A DNA stretch of 61,664 nt from Clostridia bacterium (lineage in GTDB: Bacteria > Bacillota > Clostridia > Lachnospirales > Anaerotignaceae), in assembly GCA_910575055.1 (NCBI GenBank), contig CAJTDC010000019.1, forward strand, positions 1-61,664, written 5' to 3'. The notes beneath the pieces were generated by a model. It was not told the DNA's origin. It worked only from the letters and a program-made list of their open reading frames with translations, and searched no databases. Shown piece after piece: positions 8,936 to 18,006 of this stretch. Numbering within the stretch: position 1 is the first letter of the stretch; the number at the start of each line of letters is the position of its first letter. A program made the position numbers and the translations under genes.

Positions 8936-10156
8936 TTATTTATTTTGATTTGATTGCATCATCATAGCACGTACTTTTAAAGGTAAACCAAACAGATTGA
9001 TAAATCCGTCAGCATCTTTGTGATTATACAATTCTCCTGTTGTAAAGCTAGCCATAGACTCGTTATAAAGAGAATAAGGAGAAGTAGAACCAGCAGGCAT
9101 AATATTGCCTTTGTATAATTTTAATTTTACTTGTCCTGTTACAGTTTCATTTACACTGTCAAAATATGCAGAAAGTGCTTCACGTAAAGGAGTAAACCAT
9201 TCTCCACTGTATACTAATTCTGCAAATTTGTTGCTGGCAACTTCGTTAAAAGCCTGCGTTTTTTTGTCTGTGCAAAGATATTCTAATTCTCTGTGAGCAT
9301 AATATAATATTGTACCACCTGGTGTTTCATATACACCACGAGATTTCATACCAACAACACGATTTTCGCAAATATCAGAAATACCAACACCATTTTTGCC
9401 ACCAATTTCATTTAATTTTGTCAAAAGAGCTACAGGAGAAAGTTTTTCACCATTTACTGCTGTACAAATACCTTTTTCGAAATCAAGTGTAACATATTCT
9501 GGTTTGTCTGGTGCATCTTCAGGAGAAACACCTAATTGTAAAATATGTTTGTAATTAGGTTCATTTGCAGGGTCTTCTAATTCTAAACCTTCGTGACTTA
9601 AATGCCATATATTTCTGTCACGACTGTAACTGTCATCTTTTTTAACAGGTACTTCAATGCCTCTTTGTTCTAAATAAGCAATTTCATCTTCACGACTGCC
9701 CATTTTCCACGTATCTAATCTCCAAGGAGCAATGATTTTTAATTCTGGAGCAAGTGCTTTTACAGTAAGTTCAAAACGTACTTGGTCATTACCTTTTCCT
9801 GTTGCACCGTGACAAATGGCAGTTGCACCTTCTTTTTTTGCAATTTCTACCAATCTTTTAGCAATAATAGGGCGTGCCATAGAAGTGCCTAAAAGATATT
9901 TGCCTTCATAAACTGCATTTGCTTTTACACAAGGGTAAATAGCATCTGTAATAAATTCTTCTGTAATGTCTTCAATGTAAAGTTTGCTTGCACCTGTTTT
10001 TAAGGCCCTTTCTTGTAATCCTTCTGTTTCTTTGCCTTGTCCCACATTTCCACAAACAGCAATAACTTCAGCATCATTGTAATTTTCTTTTAACCAAGGA
10101 ATAATAACAGTGGTGTCAAGACCGCCAGAATATGCTAATACAATTTTTTCTTTCAT
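8936..10156 (-). CDS. argG: Argininosuccinate synthase
   Basis: A 406-residue ATP pyrophosphatase-type enzyme. The N-terminal P-loop reads [15 protein letters not shown], and the conserved [13 protein letters not shown] and [14 protein letters not shown] segments are present. It joins citrulline and aspartate with ATP to form argininosuccinate, which ArgH then cleaves. No ornithine transcarbamylase or earlier arginine genes are in the window, so citrulline must come from a distant locus or from uptake. GAGGAGG precedes the ATG. A palindrome at 10178-10195 lies just upstream and may control transcription or translation. Confidence 0.97.
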   Translation of the reverse strand: MKEKIVLAYSGGLDTTVIIPWLKENYNDAEVIAVCGNVGQGKETEGLQERALKTGASKLYIEDITEEFITDAIYPCVKANAVYEGKYLLGTSMARPIIAKRLVEIAKKEGATAICHGATGKGNDQVRFELTVKALAPELKIIAPWRLDTWKMGSREDEIAYLEQRGIEVPVKKDDSYSRDRNIWHLSHEGLELEDPANEPNYKHILQLGVSPEDAPDKPEYVTLDFEKGICTAVNGEKLSPVALLTKLNEIGGKNGVGISDICENRVVGMKSRGVYETPGGTILYYAHRELEYLCTDKKTQAFNEVASNKFAELVYSGEWFTPLREALSAYFDSVNETVTGQVKLKLYKGNIMPAGSTSPYSLYNESMASFTTGELYNHKDADGFINLFGLPLKVRAMMMQSNQNK

Positions 10157-10498
10157 AATAATAGTTCCTCCTCTATATTACAGTTTTGACTGTAAACATT
10201 TAACAAGTTGATAGATTACTTTGGTTATTATACACAAGTCTGTTAAAATAATCAATGCTTTTTATTAATTTATTTGTATTTATTCGTAATTTGTGCATAA
10301 TTATAAAAATAATGGTAAAAAGAGTATACTTTTTGTATGTTATTTGTTATATTTATAAATAAATTCAAAAGAAATACTATATTCCATAAAATGTCTTTCA
10401 TTATTTCGTAAGGGCTTTTCTAATTTCTATTTTTGTGCTAATATAGTGAAAGAACAATTTTTTATAAATATTGTATCAAAAAGAAGGAGGTTCTGCTC
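10157..10498. promoter_or_regulatory. Divergent promoter region argG / FAA hydrolase
   Basis: About 340 nt without a gene. It contains a perfect palindrome TTACAGTTTTGACTGTAA (10178-10195) directly upstream of the argG ribosome site, which could be an operator or an mRNA hairpin. It does not match the usual ArgR box well. The rest is AT-rich and no clear -35/-10 pair stands out. Confidence 0.4.
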
Positions 10499-11362
10499 GT
10501 GAAACTTTTTACATATGTATATAAAGGACAAGAACAAGTTGGCGTAATGACTGTTGATGAAAAAAATATCATACCATTAGCAGAAAAAGATATGCAGACG
10601 TTAATTGAAAATTGGTCAGAACAAAAACAAAAAGAAATTCAAACACTTTTAAAAACAGAAAAAGGAATTGACTTAGAGCAAATACAGTTAAAAGCACCTA
10701 TTCCTCGCCCAAAACAAGATGTCATTTGTCTTGGAATAAATTATATGGCACACGCAGAGGAGTCTGCTAGATATAAAGAAGAAGCATTTGGAGGAGAACG
10801 TCCCAAAGCAATTTATTTTTCAAAGAGAGTAAATGAAGCTGTAGCAGATAAAGAACCTATACAAGGACATTTTGACATAGTAGAAAGTTTAGATTATGAA
10901 GTAGAGTTAGCTGTAGTAATAGGAAAAGATGCGAAAAATGTAGCAGAAAAAGATGTTTTTGATTATGTGTTTGGGTATACTATACTCAATGATGTTAGTG
11001 CAAGAAATTTACAGACTTCTCATAAACAATGGTATTTTGGCAAAAGTCTTGATGGATTTACACCAATAGGCCCTTGTATTGTTACAAAAGAGGAATTTCA
11101 AAATCCTCCTGCATTAGCAATAAAATCTTATATCAATGGAGAACTTAGACAAAATAGTACAACAGATTTGTTAATATTTGGCATTGCTCACGTAGTAAGT
11201 GAACTTTCTCAAGGAATGACATTGCAGGCAGGCACAATGATTGCTATGGGTACACCAGCAGGGGTAGGTATGGGATTTGTCCCTCCTAATTTCTTAAAAG
11301 CAGGCGATGAAGTAAAATGTGAAATTGAAGGAATAGGTACATTAACAAATGTTGTAAAATAA
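10499..11362 (+). CDS. Fumarylacetoacetate hydrolase family protein
   Basis: A 287-residue FAH-fold protein. The catalytic domain starts near residue 70 (QDVICLGINYMAHAEE) and contains the acidic metal-binding cluster in LDYEVELAVVIG, then VFGYTILNDVSARNLQ and a C-terminal GTPAGVGMG. Members hydrolyse or decarboxylate acylpyruvate-like beta-diketo acids with a divalent metal; the substrate here cannot be told. The start is GTG after an AAGGAGG site. The epimerase gene begins 10 nt downstream, so the two are co-transcribed, which may be positional rather than functional. Confidence 0.88.
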   Translation: MKLFTYVYKGQEQVGVMTVDEKNIIPLAEKDMQTLIENWSEQKQKEIQTLLKTEKGIDLEQIQLKAPIPRPKQDVICLGINYMAHAEESARYKEEAFGGERPKAIYFSKRVNEAVADKEPIQGHFDIVESLDYEVELAVVIGKDAKNVAEKDVFDYVFGYTILNDVSARNLQTSHKQWYFGKSLDGFTPIGPCIVTKEEFQNPPALAIKSYINGELRQNSTTDLLIFGIAHVVSELSQGMTLQAGTMIAMGTPAGVGMGFVPPNFLKAGDEVKCEIEGIGTLTNVVK

Positions 11363-11372
11363 GGAGAATGTT

Positions 11373-13394
11373 ATGGATAATATAAAGGTGATGAGTGTTT
11401 TTGGAACACGTCCAGAAGCAATTAAAATGGCACCTCTTATTAAAAAATTAGAACAAACACAAGGAATAGAAAGTATTGTGTGTGTTACAGCACAGCATAG
11501 AGAAATGCTTGATCAAGTACTTGAAATATTTGATTTGCACCCACAGTATGATTTGAATATTATGCAGCCAAGACAAACATTGGCAACAATTACTACAAAG
11601 GCGTTAAATGGATTAAGTGAAGTAATGCAAAAAGTAAAACCTGATTTGGTGTTAGTGCATGGAGATACCACAACAACATTTTCAGGTGCTTTAGGAGCAT
11701 ATTATAATCAAATTAAAGTAGGTCATGTAGAGGCAGGGCTGAGAACATATGATAAATATCAACCATTTCCAGAAGAAATCAATCGTTGTTTGACGAGCCA
11801 GTTAACAGATTTGCATTTTGCTCCTACAACTTTGGCAAAACAACATCTTTTAAAAGAAAATATAAATGAAAAAAATATATTTGTAACAGGAAATACTGTA
11901 ATAGATGTGCTTCAAACTACTATAGAAAAAAATTATCATTTTACAGTAGAACAATTAAATCAGATTGACTTTGAAAATAAAAGAGTTATCGCAATAACAG
12001 CACATAGGAGAGAAAATATAGGACAACCACTTCAAAATATTTGTAGAGCAGTAAAAACAATAGTAGAACAACATAAAGATGTAGAAGTAGTTTATGCTGT
12101 GCATAAAAATCCAGCTGTTTCTGAAACAGTGCATACCATATTAGGAGGTCATTGTCGTATTCATTTGCTGGAGCCTTTAGATTTAAAAGATATGCACAAT
12201 TTAATGAGTCGTTGTTATTTTGTTATGACAGATAGTGGAGGATTGCAAGAAGAAGTACCTTCTATGGGTAAACCAGTTTTAGTATTAAGAAATGTAACAG
12301 AACGTCCAGAAGGAATTGATGCAGGTACATTAAAACTAGTAGGAACACAAGAACAAACAATATATGATATGGCTTATACATTGCTGCATAATAAACAAGA
12401 ATACGAAAAAATGGCAAAAGCAAAAAATCCTTTTGGAGATGGTAATGCTTCTGATAGAATTGTGAAAAGTATATTGTATTATTTTGGAAAAGCACAGAAT
12501 AGACCACAAGATTATAGTATAGAAGAAAAACCAGAAATGGGAGGTTATGAAGTGAAAAAAGAAAGAATGTCTGTACTAAATATGTTAGAAAAAGGAATTA
12601 TTACAGCAGAAGAAGCAGAAAGATTACTTTTGGCATTAAATGGTATACCAAAAACAGAAGAAAGAGAAGGCGTCAGTGATGTAGTTAATCAAGCAATCAA
12701 TAAAGCGGGAGGAGCAATTAATACTTTTGCTAAAGTGATAGGAAAACAAGCTGAAAAATTAGAACCAAAAGTAAAAGATGTTGCAGAAAAGATGTCAGAA
12801 AAAGCCTCTGTCATTGCAGATGATGCAAAAACATATGCAGAAAAACTGCGTGAAAAAAGAGCAAAGTCAAAAGAAGAAAAACAACAAGATATAGAGGATA
12901 TAGATAATATAGAAGATATAGACAATATTAATGATGACGAAGAAATTAAAGTAGTAAAACTAGAAGAAGAAAAAGAAGAAGAACAAAAAGAAAATAAAAA
13001 AGGTGTTGTAACAAAATTATTTACAAATTTAACAGATACTGCAGAACAGATACAATATCACGTTAAAGAAAAGGCATCAGAAACAAAAGAATTTATAGGA
13101 AAAGTAAAAGAATTACGAGAAGATATGAAAAAAGAAAAAGCAGAAGAACAACAACAATCAGAAGAAATAAAAAAAGAAGAAACAGAACAAAATATGCAAC
13201 AACAAGTGCAAGAGCAATACGATGTACAAGCAAGTGATTATTTAAAAAAAGCAGATAAAAATATGGAAAATGTGCAATCACAGTTACAGCAAATTGATGA
13301 TATGGAAGCATTTTTAAAAAATGCTTTTGGAGAAGATGTAGATTGGGAAGACGAAGAAGAAACACAGGAGGGAGAAAAGAAAGAAGAAGAATAG
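11373..13394 (+). CDS. wecB: UDP-GlcNAc 2-epimerase fused to acidic coiled-coil tail
   Basis: Residues 1 to about 375 are a complete non-hydrolysing UDP-N-acetylglucosamine 2-epimerase: VFGTRPEAIKMAPLI, HGDTTTTFSG, HVEAGLRT, TAHRRENIG, SDSGGLQEE-like TDSGGLQEEVPSMG, and the usual C-terminal end FGDGNASDRIVKSI. It makes UDP-ManNAc for wall glycopolymers. The frame then continues for about 300 residues that are not part of the family: a short segment MLEKGIITAEEAERLL, like the helical hairpin found in SHOCT-like proteins, then a long Lys/Glu/Gln-rich coiled coil. At about 12540-12555 an internal GGGAGG precedes a GTG codon, so the tail may also be made as a separate protein. This looks like a gene fusion by loss of a stop codon. 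Confidence 0.88.
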   Translation: MDNIKVMSVFGTRPEAIKMAPLIKKLEQTQGIESIVCVTAQHREMLDQVLEIFDLHPQYDLNIMQPRQTLATITTKALNGLSEVMQKVKPDLVLVHGDTTTTFSGALGAYYNQIKVGHVEAGLRTYDKYQPFPEEINRCLTSQLTDLHFAPTTLAKQHLLKENINEKNIFVTGNTVIDVLQTTIEKNYHFTVEQLNQIDFENKRVIAITAHRRENIGQPLQNICRAVKTIVEQHKDVEVVYAVHKNPAVSETVHTILGGHCRIHLLEPLDLKDMHNLMSRCYFVMTDSGGLQEEVPSMGKPVLVLRNVTERPEGIDAGTLKLVGTQEQTIYDMAYTLLHNKQEYEKMAKAKNPFGDGNASDRIVKSILYYFGKAQNRPQDYSIEEKPEMGGYEVKKERMSVLNMLEKGIITAEEAERLLLALNGIPKTEEREGVSDVVNQAINKAGGAINTFAKVIGKQAEKLEPKVKDVAEKMSEKASVIADDAKTYAEKLREKRAKSKEEKQQDIEDIDNIEDIDNINDDEEIKVVKLEEEKEEEQKENKKGVVTKLFTNLTDTAEQIQYHVKEKASETKEFIGKVKELREDMKKEKAEEQQQSEEIKKEETEQNMQQQVQEQYDVQASDYLKKADKNMENVQSQLQQIDDMEAFLKNAFGEDVDWEDEEETQEGEKKEEE

Positions 13395-13419
13395 TCTGTC
13401 TTTTCTGTAAGGAGAAAAT

Positions 13420-13959
13420 ATGAAAATAGATAAAACAGAAATAGGAAAAGAGATTGTTAGCTGGGTAAAAACAATTATATTAGCATTGCTTTTAGCAGCA
13501 GGTATTAACACATTTATTATTGTCAATGCAGAAGTGCCTTCTGGTTCTATGGAAAATACAATTATGACAAATGACCGTATTGTGGCATTTCGCTTGTCCT
13601 ATCTTTTTGTAGAGCCTGATAGAGGAGATGTTGTAGTATTTCATTTTCCAGATGACCCTACAGGCAAAACATTGTATGTGAAAAGGATTATAGGTTTGCC
13701 TGGAGAAAAAATAGAAATTAAAAAAGGGCGAGTTTATATCAATGGTAACAGACAGCCTCTGGTAGAAAATTATTTAAAAGAGAAAGCAATAGGAGATTTT
13801 GGACCTTATGAAGTGCCAGAAGGTAGCTATTTTATGATGGGCGATAATAGAAATGACTCACAAGATGCAAGATTTTGGCAAAATACTTATGTAGAAAAAA
13901 GCGAAATATTGGGAAAAGTAATATTCCGCTATTATAAAGGTTTTAAATTGATAGAATAA
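13420..13959 (+). CDS. lepB: Type I signal peptidase
   Basis: A 179-residue S26 peptidase of the short Gram-positive SipS type. One N-terminal membrane helix (about residues 15-36) is followed by the nucleophile Ser43 in PSGSMENT, the general base Lys88 in YVKRIIGLPGE, and the conserved GDNRNDSQDAR box. It removes signal peptides from exported proteins on the outer face of the membrane. An AAGGAGA site lies upstream, and the gene follows the epimerase fusion by 25 nt, so it is probably in the same transcript. Confidence 0.96.
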   Translation: MKIDKTEIGKEIVSWVKTIILALLLAAGINTFIIVNAEVPSGSMENTIMTNDRIVAFRLSYLFVEPDRGDVVVFHFPDDPTGKTLYVKRIIGLPGEKIEIKKGRVYINGNRQPLVENYLKEKAIGDFGPYEVPEGSYFMMGDNRNDSQDARFWQNTYVEKSEILGKVIFRYYKGFKLIE

Positions 13960-14061
13960 AATATCTTTCTTTTTTGTGGTATATGATATATAATAAAGAG
14001 AAAGAATAATTTTGTAGTATTAGTATTTATAAAGTAATTGTTTTTAAGGAGGAAATCAAAA

Positions 14062-14265
14062 ATGGCAGAAGTAACAAAAGATACATTGATAGGAGAAGCA
14101 TTGATGATGGATAAGGGAATTGCAGCAATATTAATGCAAAATGGTATGCACTGTGTAGGTTGCCCTTCTTCTGCAGGAGAGTCATTAGCAGAAGCAAGTA
14201 TGGTGCATGGTATGAATGCAGATAAATTAATTTCAGACATCAATACTTATTTAAAAGATAAATAA
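14062..14265 (+). CDS. DUF1858 small redox protein
   Basis: A 67-residue protein with the DUF1858 pattern: an N-terminal TKDTLIGEALMMDKG, the CVGCP pair (Cys31, Cys34), and a C-terminal helix DKLISDINTYLK. The CxxC is placed as in hybrid-cluster-protein-associated disulfide oxidoreductases, so a thiol-redox or metal-binding role is likely. The start is chosen after AAGGAGG. A terminator follows before the FAD oxidoreductase gene, so it is probably its own unit. Confidence 0.85.
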   Translation: MAEVTKDTLIGEALMMDKGIAAILMQNGMHCVGCPSSAGESLAEASMVHGMNADKLISDINTYLKDK

Positions 14266-14275
14266 TCAATAAAAT

Positions 14276-14314
14276 AAAAAAGGGCATAGCAATAAAATGT
14301 TATGTCTTTTTTAT
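14276..14314 (+). terminator. Terminator after DUF1858 gene
   Basis: AAAAAAGGGCATA and TATGTCTTTTTT form an imperfect stem with a T-run, directly after the stop. Confidence 0.65.
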
Positions 14315-14341
14315 TGTAATAATATAGAGGAGGCTGTGCAT

Positions 14342-15724
14342 ATGGAATTAAAAAAGCAATATGATGTAGCAATTATTGGCGGCGGTATTGGCGGTATTAT
14401 GACAGCATATCGATTGACAGAAAAGAAACCAAATTTGAATGTAGTAATATTAGAAAAAGGTCACGCTATTGAAAAAAGAATTTGCCCTATTGTAGCAAAA
14501 AAAACAGATAAATGTATCAAATGCAAATCTTGTGCCATTATGGAAGGTATGGCAGGAGCAGGAGCTTTTTCTGATGGGAAATATGTTATTTCAACAGAAT
14601 ATGGTGGTTGGCTGACAGAATTTTTAGAACCTTCTGTAGTAATTGATTATATTGAGCAAGCGGATAGTATGCTTGTAGAGTTTGGTGCAACAACAGAACG
14701 TTTTCAGCCTGACAATGAATTAAAGAAAATCTGTTTACAGCACGATTTGCATATGAGCCAAGCACAACTAAAACATTTAGGAACAGACAGCAATTTTGAT
14801 ACTATGAGGAAAATGATAGAAGCATTAAAACAAAAATGTGACATTGCAACAGATACATTTGCATCAAAAATTGATAAAGATACCAAACAAATTACGACAT
14901 TGTGTGAAGGAAAAGAAATAGTAATTACAGCAGATGTTATTGTGTTTGCGGTAGGAAGGGCAGGAAGCCGCTTTTTCTCAAACTGGTGTGCAGAAAATAA
15001 TATACCATTAAAAAATAATCAGGTAGATATTGGCGTGCGTGTAGAACTGCCCTCTATGATATGGGAACATTTTTCTAAAAAAATATATGAACCTAAAATT
15101 TGGTATAGAAGTAAAAGATATGGCGATATTACAAGAATGTTCTGCTTTAATGAAAGAGGAAATGTTGTTACAGAAAATACAGATGGTGTTTTGACAGTAA
15201 ATGGACATTCTTATAGAGATTTAGAAAGAAAAACAGAAAATTCTAATTTTGCATTACTTTCTACTATTAAATTTACAGAACCTTTTAAAAATCCTATAGA
15301 ATATGCGAGATATGTGGCAAGCCTTGCTAATTTGATTAGTGGAGGAAGTGTGTTAGTACAAAGACTAGGAGATTTGGAAAGAGGACGTCGTTCTGATGCC
15401 AAAAGAATAGCACAGTCTACAACACGCCCTACTATGAATGCAGTAGCAGGAGATTTAAGCCTTTGTATACCAAAAAGACAGTTGGATAATATCATAGAAA
15501 CACTTCACGCATTAGATGCCATAGCACCAGGTACAGCAAATTTTGATACATTGCTTTATGGTATTGAATGTAAATACTATTCTGCAAGACCAAATTCAAA
15601 TGATTTTGAATTAGAAGGCTGTAAAGATATTTATGCTGTGGGAGATGGAGCAGGATTTACACGCTCATTGTCACAGGCAGCAGCAAATGGATTGTATGTA
15701 GCAGATAAATTGTTGAAAAAGTGA
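14342..15724 (+). CDS. FAD-dependent oxidoreductase (COG2509-like)
   Basis: The 460-residue protein opens with a Rossmann FAD-binding motif AIIGGGIGGIMTAY, carries a cysteine group (KCIKCKSC, about residues 52-60), and ends with a second nucleotide-binding motif (DIYAVGDGAGFTRSLSQAAANG). This is the plan of COG2509 FAD-dependent dehydrogenases, whose substrates are mostly unknown. The ATG at 14342 is chosen because GAGGAGG lies upstream and the FAD motif then starts near residue 10. A hairpin terminator follows. Neighbouring redox genes suggest a role in thiol or electron-transfer metabolism, but this is inference. Confidence 0.85.
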   Translation: MELKKQYDVAIIGGGIGGIMTAYRLTEKKPNLNVVILEKGHAIEKRICPIVAKKTDKCIKCKSCAIMEGMAGAGAFSDGKYVISTEYGGWLTEFLEPSVVIDYIEQADSMLVEFGATTERFQPDNELKKICLQHDLHMSQAQLKHLGTDSNFDTMRKMIEALKQKCDIATDTFASKIDKDTKQITTLCEGKEIVITADVIVFAVGRAGSRFFSNWCAENNIPLKNNQVDIGVRVELPSMIWEHFSKKIYEPKIWYRSKRYGDITRMFCFNERGNVVTENTDGVLTVNGHSYRDLERKTENSNFALLSTIKFTEPFKNPIEYARYVASLANLISGGSVLVQRLGDLERGRRSDAKRIAQSTTRPTMNAVAGDLSLCIPKRQLDNIIETLHALDAIAPGTANFDTLLYGIECKYYSARPNSNDFELEGCKDIYAVGDGAGFTRSLSQAAANGLYVADKLLKK

Positions 15725-15729
15725 TAAAA

Positions 15730-15760
15730 ATAAGACTTGTTCGTAATGAGCAAGTCTTAT
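15730..15760 (+). terminator. Terminator after FAD oxidoreductase
   Basis: Perfect 10-bp arms ATAAGACTTG/CAAGTCTTAT with an 11-base loop and T-rich tail. It may also stop the convergent minus-strand transcript. Confidence 0.8.
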
Positions 15761-15772
15761 ATTATATTTTGT

Positions 15773-15925
15773 TTACTTTTTTAGTTTAAGTACTGTATCT
15801 ATTACAATAATAGTAACAGCAATGATAGCAAGTAAAAGCTTTAAATAAGTATCATTTCTTGGTAATATCAAAGCAAAAAAAGTAAGAAAAGGAACGATAT
15901 AATGAATAAAAATATTATTTTTCAC
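15773..15925 (-). CDS. Small two-helix membrane protein, 50 aa
   Basis: A short minus-strand gene with GTG start and a strong GGAGGA ribosome site. It encodes 50 residues with two hydrophobic stretches (about residues 8-22, FLTFFALILP, and 28-44, LLLAIIAVTIIVI) separated by RNDTY and ending in KLKK. It begins 33 nt after the stop of the iron-sulfur membrane protein at 15959 and is in the same operon. The size and topology fit a small subunit or regulator of that redox protein. The function is unknown. Confidence 0.65.
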   Translation of the reverse strand: MKNNIFIHYIVPFLTFFALILPRNDTYLKLLLAIIAVTIIVIDTVLKLKK

Positions 15926-15958
15926 AGTTTAGTATAGTCCTCCAAATAATACAAGTTT

Positions 15959-16801
15959 TTATTGTGATAACGCATTATTAGGACAAATTTTTGTACATTC
16001 CATACACAATATACATTCTGTGCCATTTTTACGTTTTCTGGTATTATCAGTCATATTAACATTCATAGGACAAACATTTTTACATTTGCCACAAGAAATA
16101 CATTTACTTTTGTCACATTTGATACGAATTAAAGAAAAATAGGACATAGGTTTTAAAAATACTGTAATAGGACAAATATATTTACAAAAAGCACGATTGT
16201 CCTTTAGTTTAAAAGCTAATATTATTCCAATGATATAATACAGAGCATTTCCCATCAAAAATGCCCAAAACAAAATATTTTCCATATTTTTTATTTTGAA
16301 AGCGAATAGTGTAGATACAAATACAAAAGACAGCAAAAAAGTAATATACTTTATGTAACCCCATTTTTTTCTAGGCTGCTGAGGTGTTTTATAGGGAAGT
16401 AAATCTAATATCATTGCTGTCCAGCAGGCAAAACCACACCAACCTCGTCCAAATAGAATAGGGCCAAATATTTTTGCAACTGCATAATGAATAGTTGCAG
16501 CTTCAAATACACCTATAAAAAGATAATACCAAAATCCTTCTATTTGCATATTTTCGTTACAAAGTAATCCTAAATAGATAAACATATAGCTTCCCACTAA
16601 AAACTGTGTTACTCTACGTGCATATTGATATTGAAGCTGAAACAAAATAAATCCTATTGCAATAGATGTACCAATATAACTGAAGTTAAATAAAAAAAAT
16701 ATATTTTGCTTTATAAGCCATAATGTAATAGCTATAGTTTCAAAGATTAGCCATATAAAAGCAGGTAACATGAATTTTTTTATTTCTTTTAATTTTGTCA
16801 T
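15959..16801 (-). CDS. NapH/RnfB-like 4Fe-4S membrane protein
   Basis: The 280-residue protein has about six hydrophobic helices and four Cys-rich sites: GWCGFACW, CKYICP, and two ferredoxin-type clusters CISCGKCKNVCP and CILCMECTKICP near the C-terminus. This is the NapH/MauN/CcoG-like arrangement of membrane polyferredoxins that pass electrons between the quinone or flavin pool and cytoplasmic carriers. No nap genes are nearby, so it is a stand-alone member. It is followed by a small membrane protein and preceded upstream by a flavodoxin-fold reductase, suggesting a small redox module. Confidence 0.85.
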   Translation of the reverse strand: MTKLKEIKKFMLPAFIWLIFETIAITLWLIKQNIFFLFNFSYIGTSIAIGFILFQLQYQYARRVTQFLVGSYMFIYLGLLCNENMQIEGFWYYLFIGVFEAATIHYAVAKIFGPILFGRGWCGFACWTAMILDLLPYKTPQQPRKKWGYIKYITFLLSFVFVSTLFAFKIKNMENILFWAFLMGNALYYIIGIILAFKLKDNRAFCKYICPITVFLKPMSYFSLIRIKCDKSKCISCGKCKNVCPMNVNMTDNTRKRKNGTECILCMECTKICPNNALSQ

Positions 16802-16905
16802 AATATTATTCCTTCATAAATACTATAATTTTTATAAATTATAGCACAATAATAAAATAAATGTCAAAGATTATTATTTGATTTTCATAGTATATCTATA
16901 AATAT

Positions 16906-16944
16906 AAAAAAGTAAAGTACAAAATTTTCTATACTTTACTTTTT
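16906..16944 (-). terminator. Terminator after flavodoxin-fold reductase
   Basis: AAAAAGTAAAGTA and TACTTTACTTTTT form a 13-bp hairpin with flanking A/T runs between two minus-strand genes. Confidence 0.75.
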
Positions 16945-16956
16945 AAAATATTTTAA

Positions 16957-17517
16957 TTATGAAATAGATTTTGCTAATTCTTCTGCTTGTTTTAATTGTT
17001 CTGGTTTATTTAGAATATCACCTATTTCCATATTTCCGCCTGCATACACAATGCCTAAATTTTTCCAACCTAAATGAGATGTAAGCCCTTCATAAAATGC
17101 TCTGACAGGAGCAAAATTACTTTCTGTATTTCCTTCTGCTGCCATAAGCAAAATACAATCTTTTTTGGGATTTGCATAGTTAGGGTCTAATTCTGCTACT
17201 GCAAATAAACGGTCAAAGGCACATTTTAATTGTCCCGAAATTCCCCAATAATACATAGGAGAAGCAAGTACAACAACATCTGCTTTTTGATATACTGGAT
17301 AAATTTGTAACATATCATCTTTTTGTACACAAGGACTTTCTGGATTTTTTCCACCTTTGCAACAGCCTAAACAAGCGTGAATATCCATTTTTTGTAAATC
17401 AAAACAAATAACTTCATTTCCTGCTATTTGAGCACCCTTTGTAAAACTTTTAATTAATTCTTTTGTGTTTCCGTTTTCTCTGGGGCTTCCATTTAATATC
17501 ATAATTTTTTTTGCCAT
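16957..17517 (-). CDS. Flavodoxin-fold NAD(P)H/FMN reductase
   Basis: The 186-residue protein has the N-terminal phosphate-binding loop LNGSPRENGNTKEL of the NADPH-dependent FMN reductase family, a Cys-rich turn CLGCCKGGKNPESPC as in iron-sulfur flavoproteins, and the FMN-contacting SPMYYWGISGQLK. It probably shuttles electrons through FMN; the Cys group may bind a cluster. It diverges from an HxlR regulator at 17621 with a 103-nt spacer and is its likely target, the same arrangement as at 6.2-7.3 kb. Confidence 0.88.
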   Translation of the reverse strand: MAKKIMILNGSPRENGNTKELIKSFTKGAQIAGNEVICFDLQKMDIHACLGCCKGGKNPESPCVQKDDMLQIYPVYQKADVVVLASPMYYWGISGQLKCAFDRLFAVAELDPNYANPKKDCILLMAAEGNTESNFAPVRAFYEGLTSHLGWKNLGIVYAGGNMEIGDILNKPEQLKQAEELAKSIS

Positions 17518-17620
17518 ATTTTGTACACCTCCAAATAATTATGATATAATGGTAGCATTATATTATATAAAAATAAAGTACGCACATTTTTGTTAGATAC
17601 TAACTAAAAGGAGAGTTAAA

Positions 17621-17956
17621 ATGTTTAAAAATTATATTGAAAATTCAAACTTTGAAGATACTGGATTTAGCTATACATTGTCACTTATCAGTGGAAAATA
17701 TAAAATGGTAATATTGTATTGCTTAATGGAGTTTGGCGTTGTACGTTATAATGAATTAAAAAGATATATTACAACAATTTCACATAAAACATTAAGTTAT
17801 TGTTTAAAAGAACTGGAAAGAGATAAGCTTATTATACGAAAGGAATATCCTCAAATACCACCTAAAGTAGAATACAGTTTATCTGAAAAAGGCATTTCTC
17901 TTATGGAAATATTAGACCAGTTGTGCATTTGGGGAGAGAAAAATAAAAATAATTAA
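17621..17956 (+). CDS. HxlR-family transcriptional regulator
   Basis: A 111-residue winged-helix protein with HxlR features: FSYTLSLISGKYKMVILYCL, VRYNELKRYITTISHKTLS as recognition helix region, and PPKVEYSLSEKG as the wing. It follows AAAGGAGAGT, the same ribosome-site context as the HxlR gene at 6602. The spacer towards the divergent reductase contains GTTAGATACTAAC, an inverted repeat that fits an operator, and AAGTACGC as in the other HxlR spacer. It probably controls the flavodoxin-fold reductase in response to redox-active compounds. Confidence 0.88.
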   Translation: MFKNYIENSNFEDTGFSYTLSLISGKYKMVILYCLMEFGVVRYNELKRYITTISHKTLSYCLKELERDKLIIRKEYPQIPPKVEYSLSEKGISLMEILDQLCIWGEKNKNN

Positions 17957-17966
17957 TCAATACAGT

Positions 17967-18000
17967 AAAAAAAGTATGGATAAATTCTCCATACTTTTTT
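17967..18000. terminator. Bidirectional terminator
   Basis: AAAAAAGTATGG and CCATACTTTTTT form a perfect hairpin between the convergent HxlR gene and the 143-aa protein gene. Confidence 0.8.
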
Positions 18001-18006
18001 GTGATT

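Noticed and set aside
10178-10195. Palindrome upstream of argG as an ArgR box.
   Set aside because: It does not match the usual ARG-box pattern (TGAAT/ATTCA type) and lies very close to the ribosome site, so an ArgR assignment is not made.
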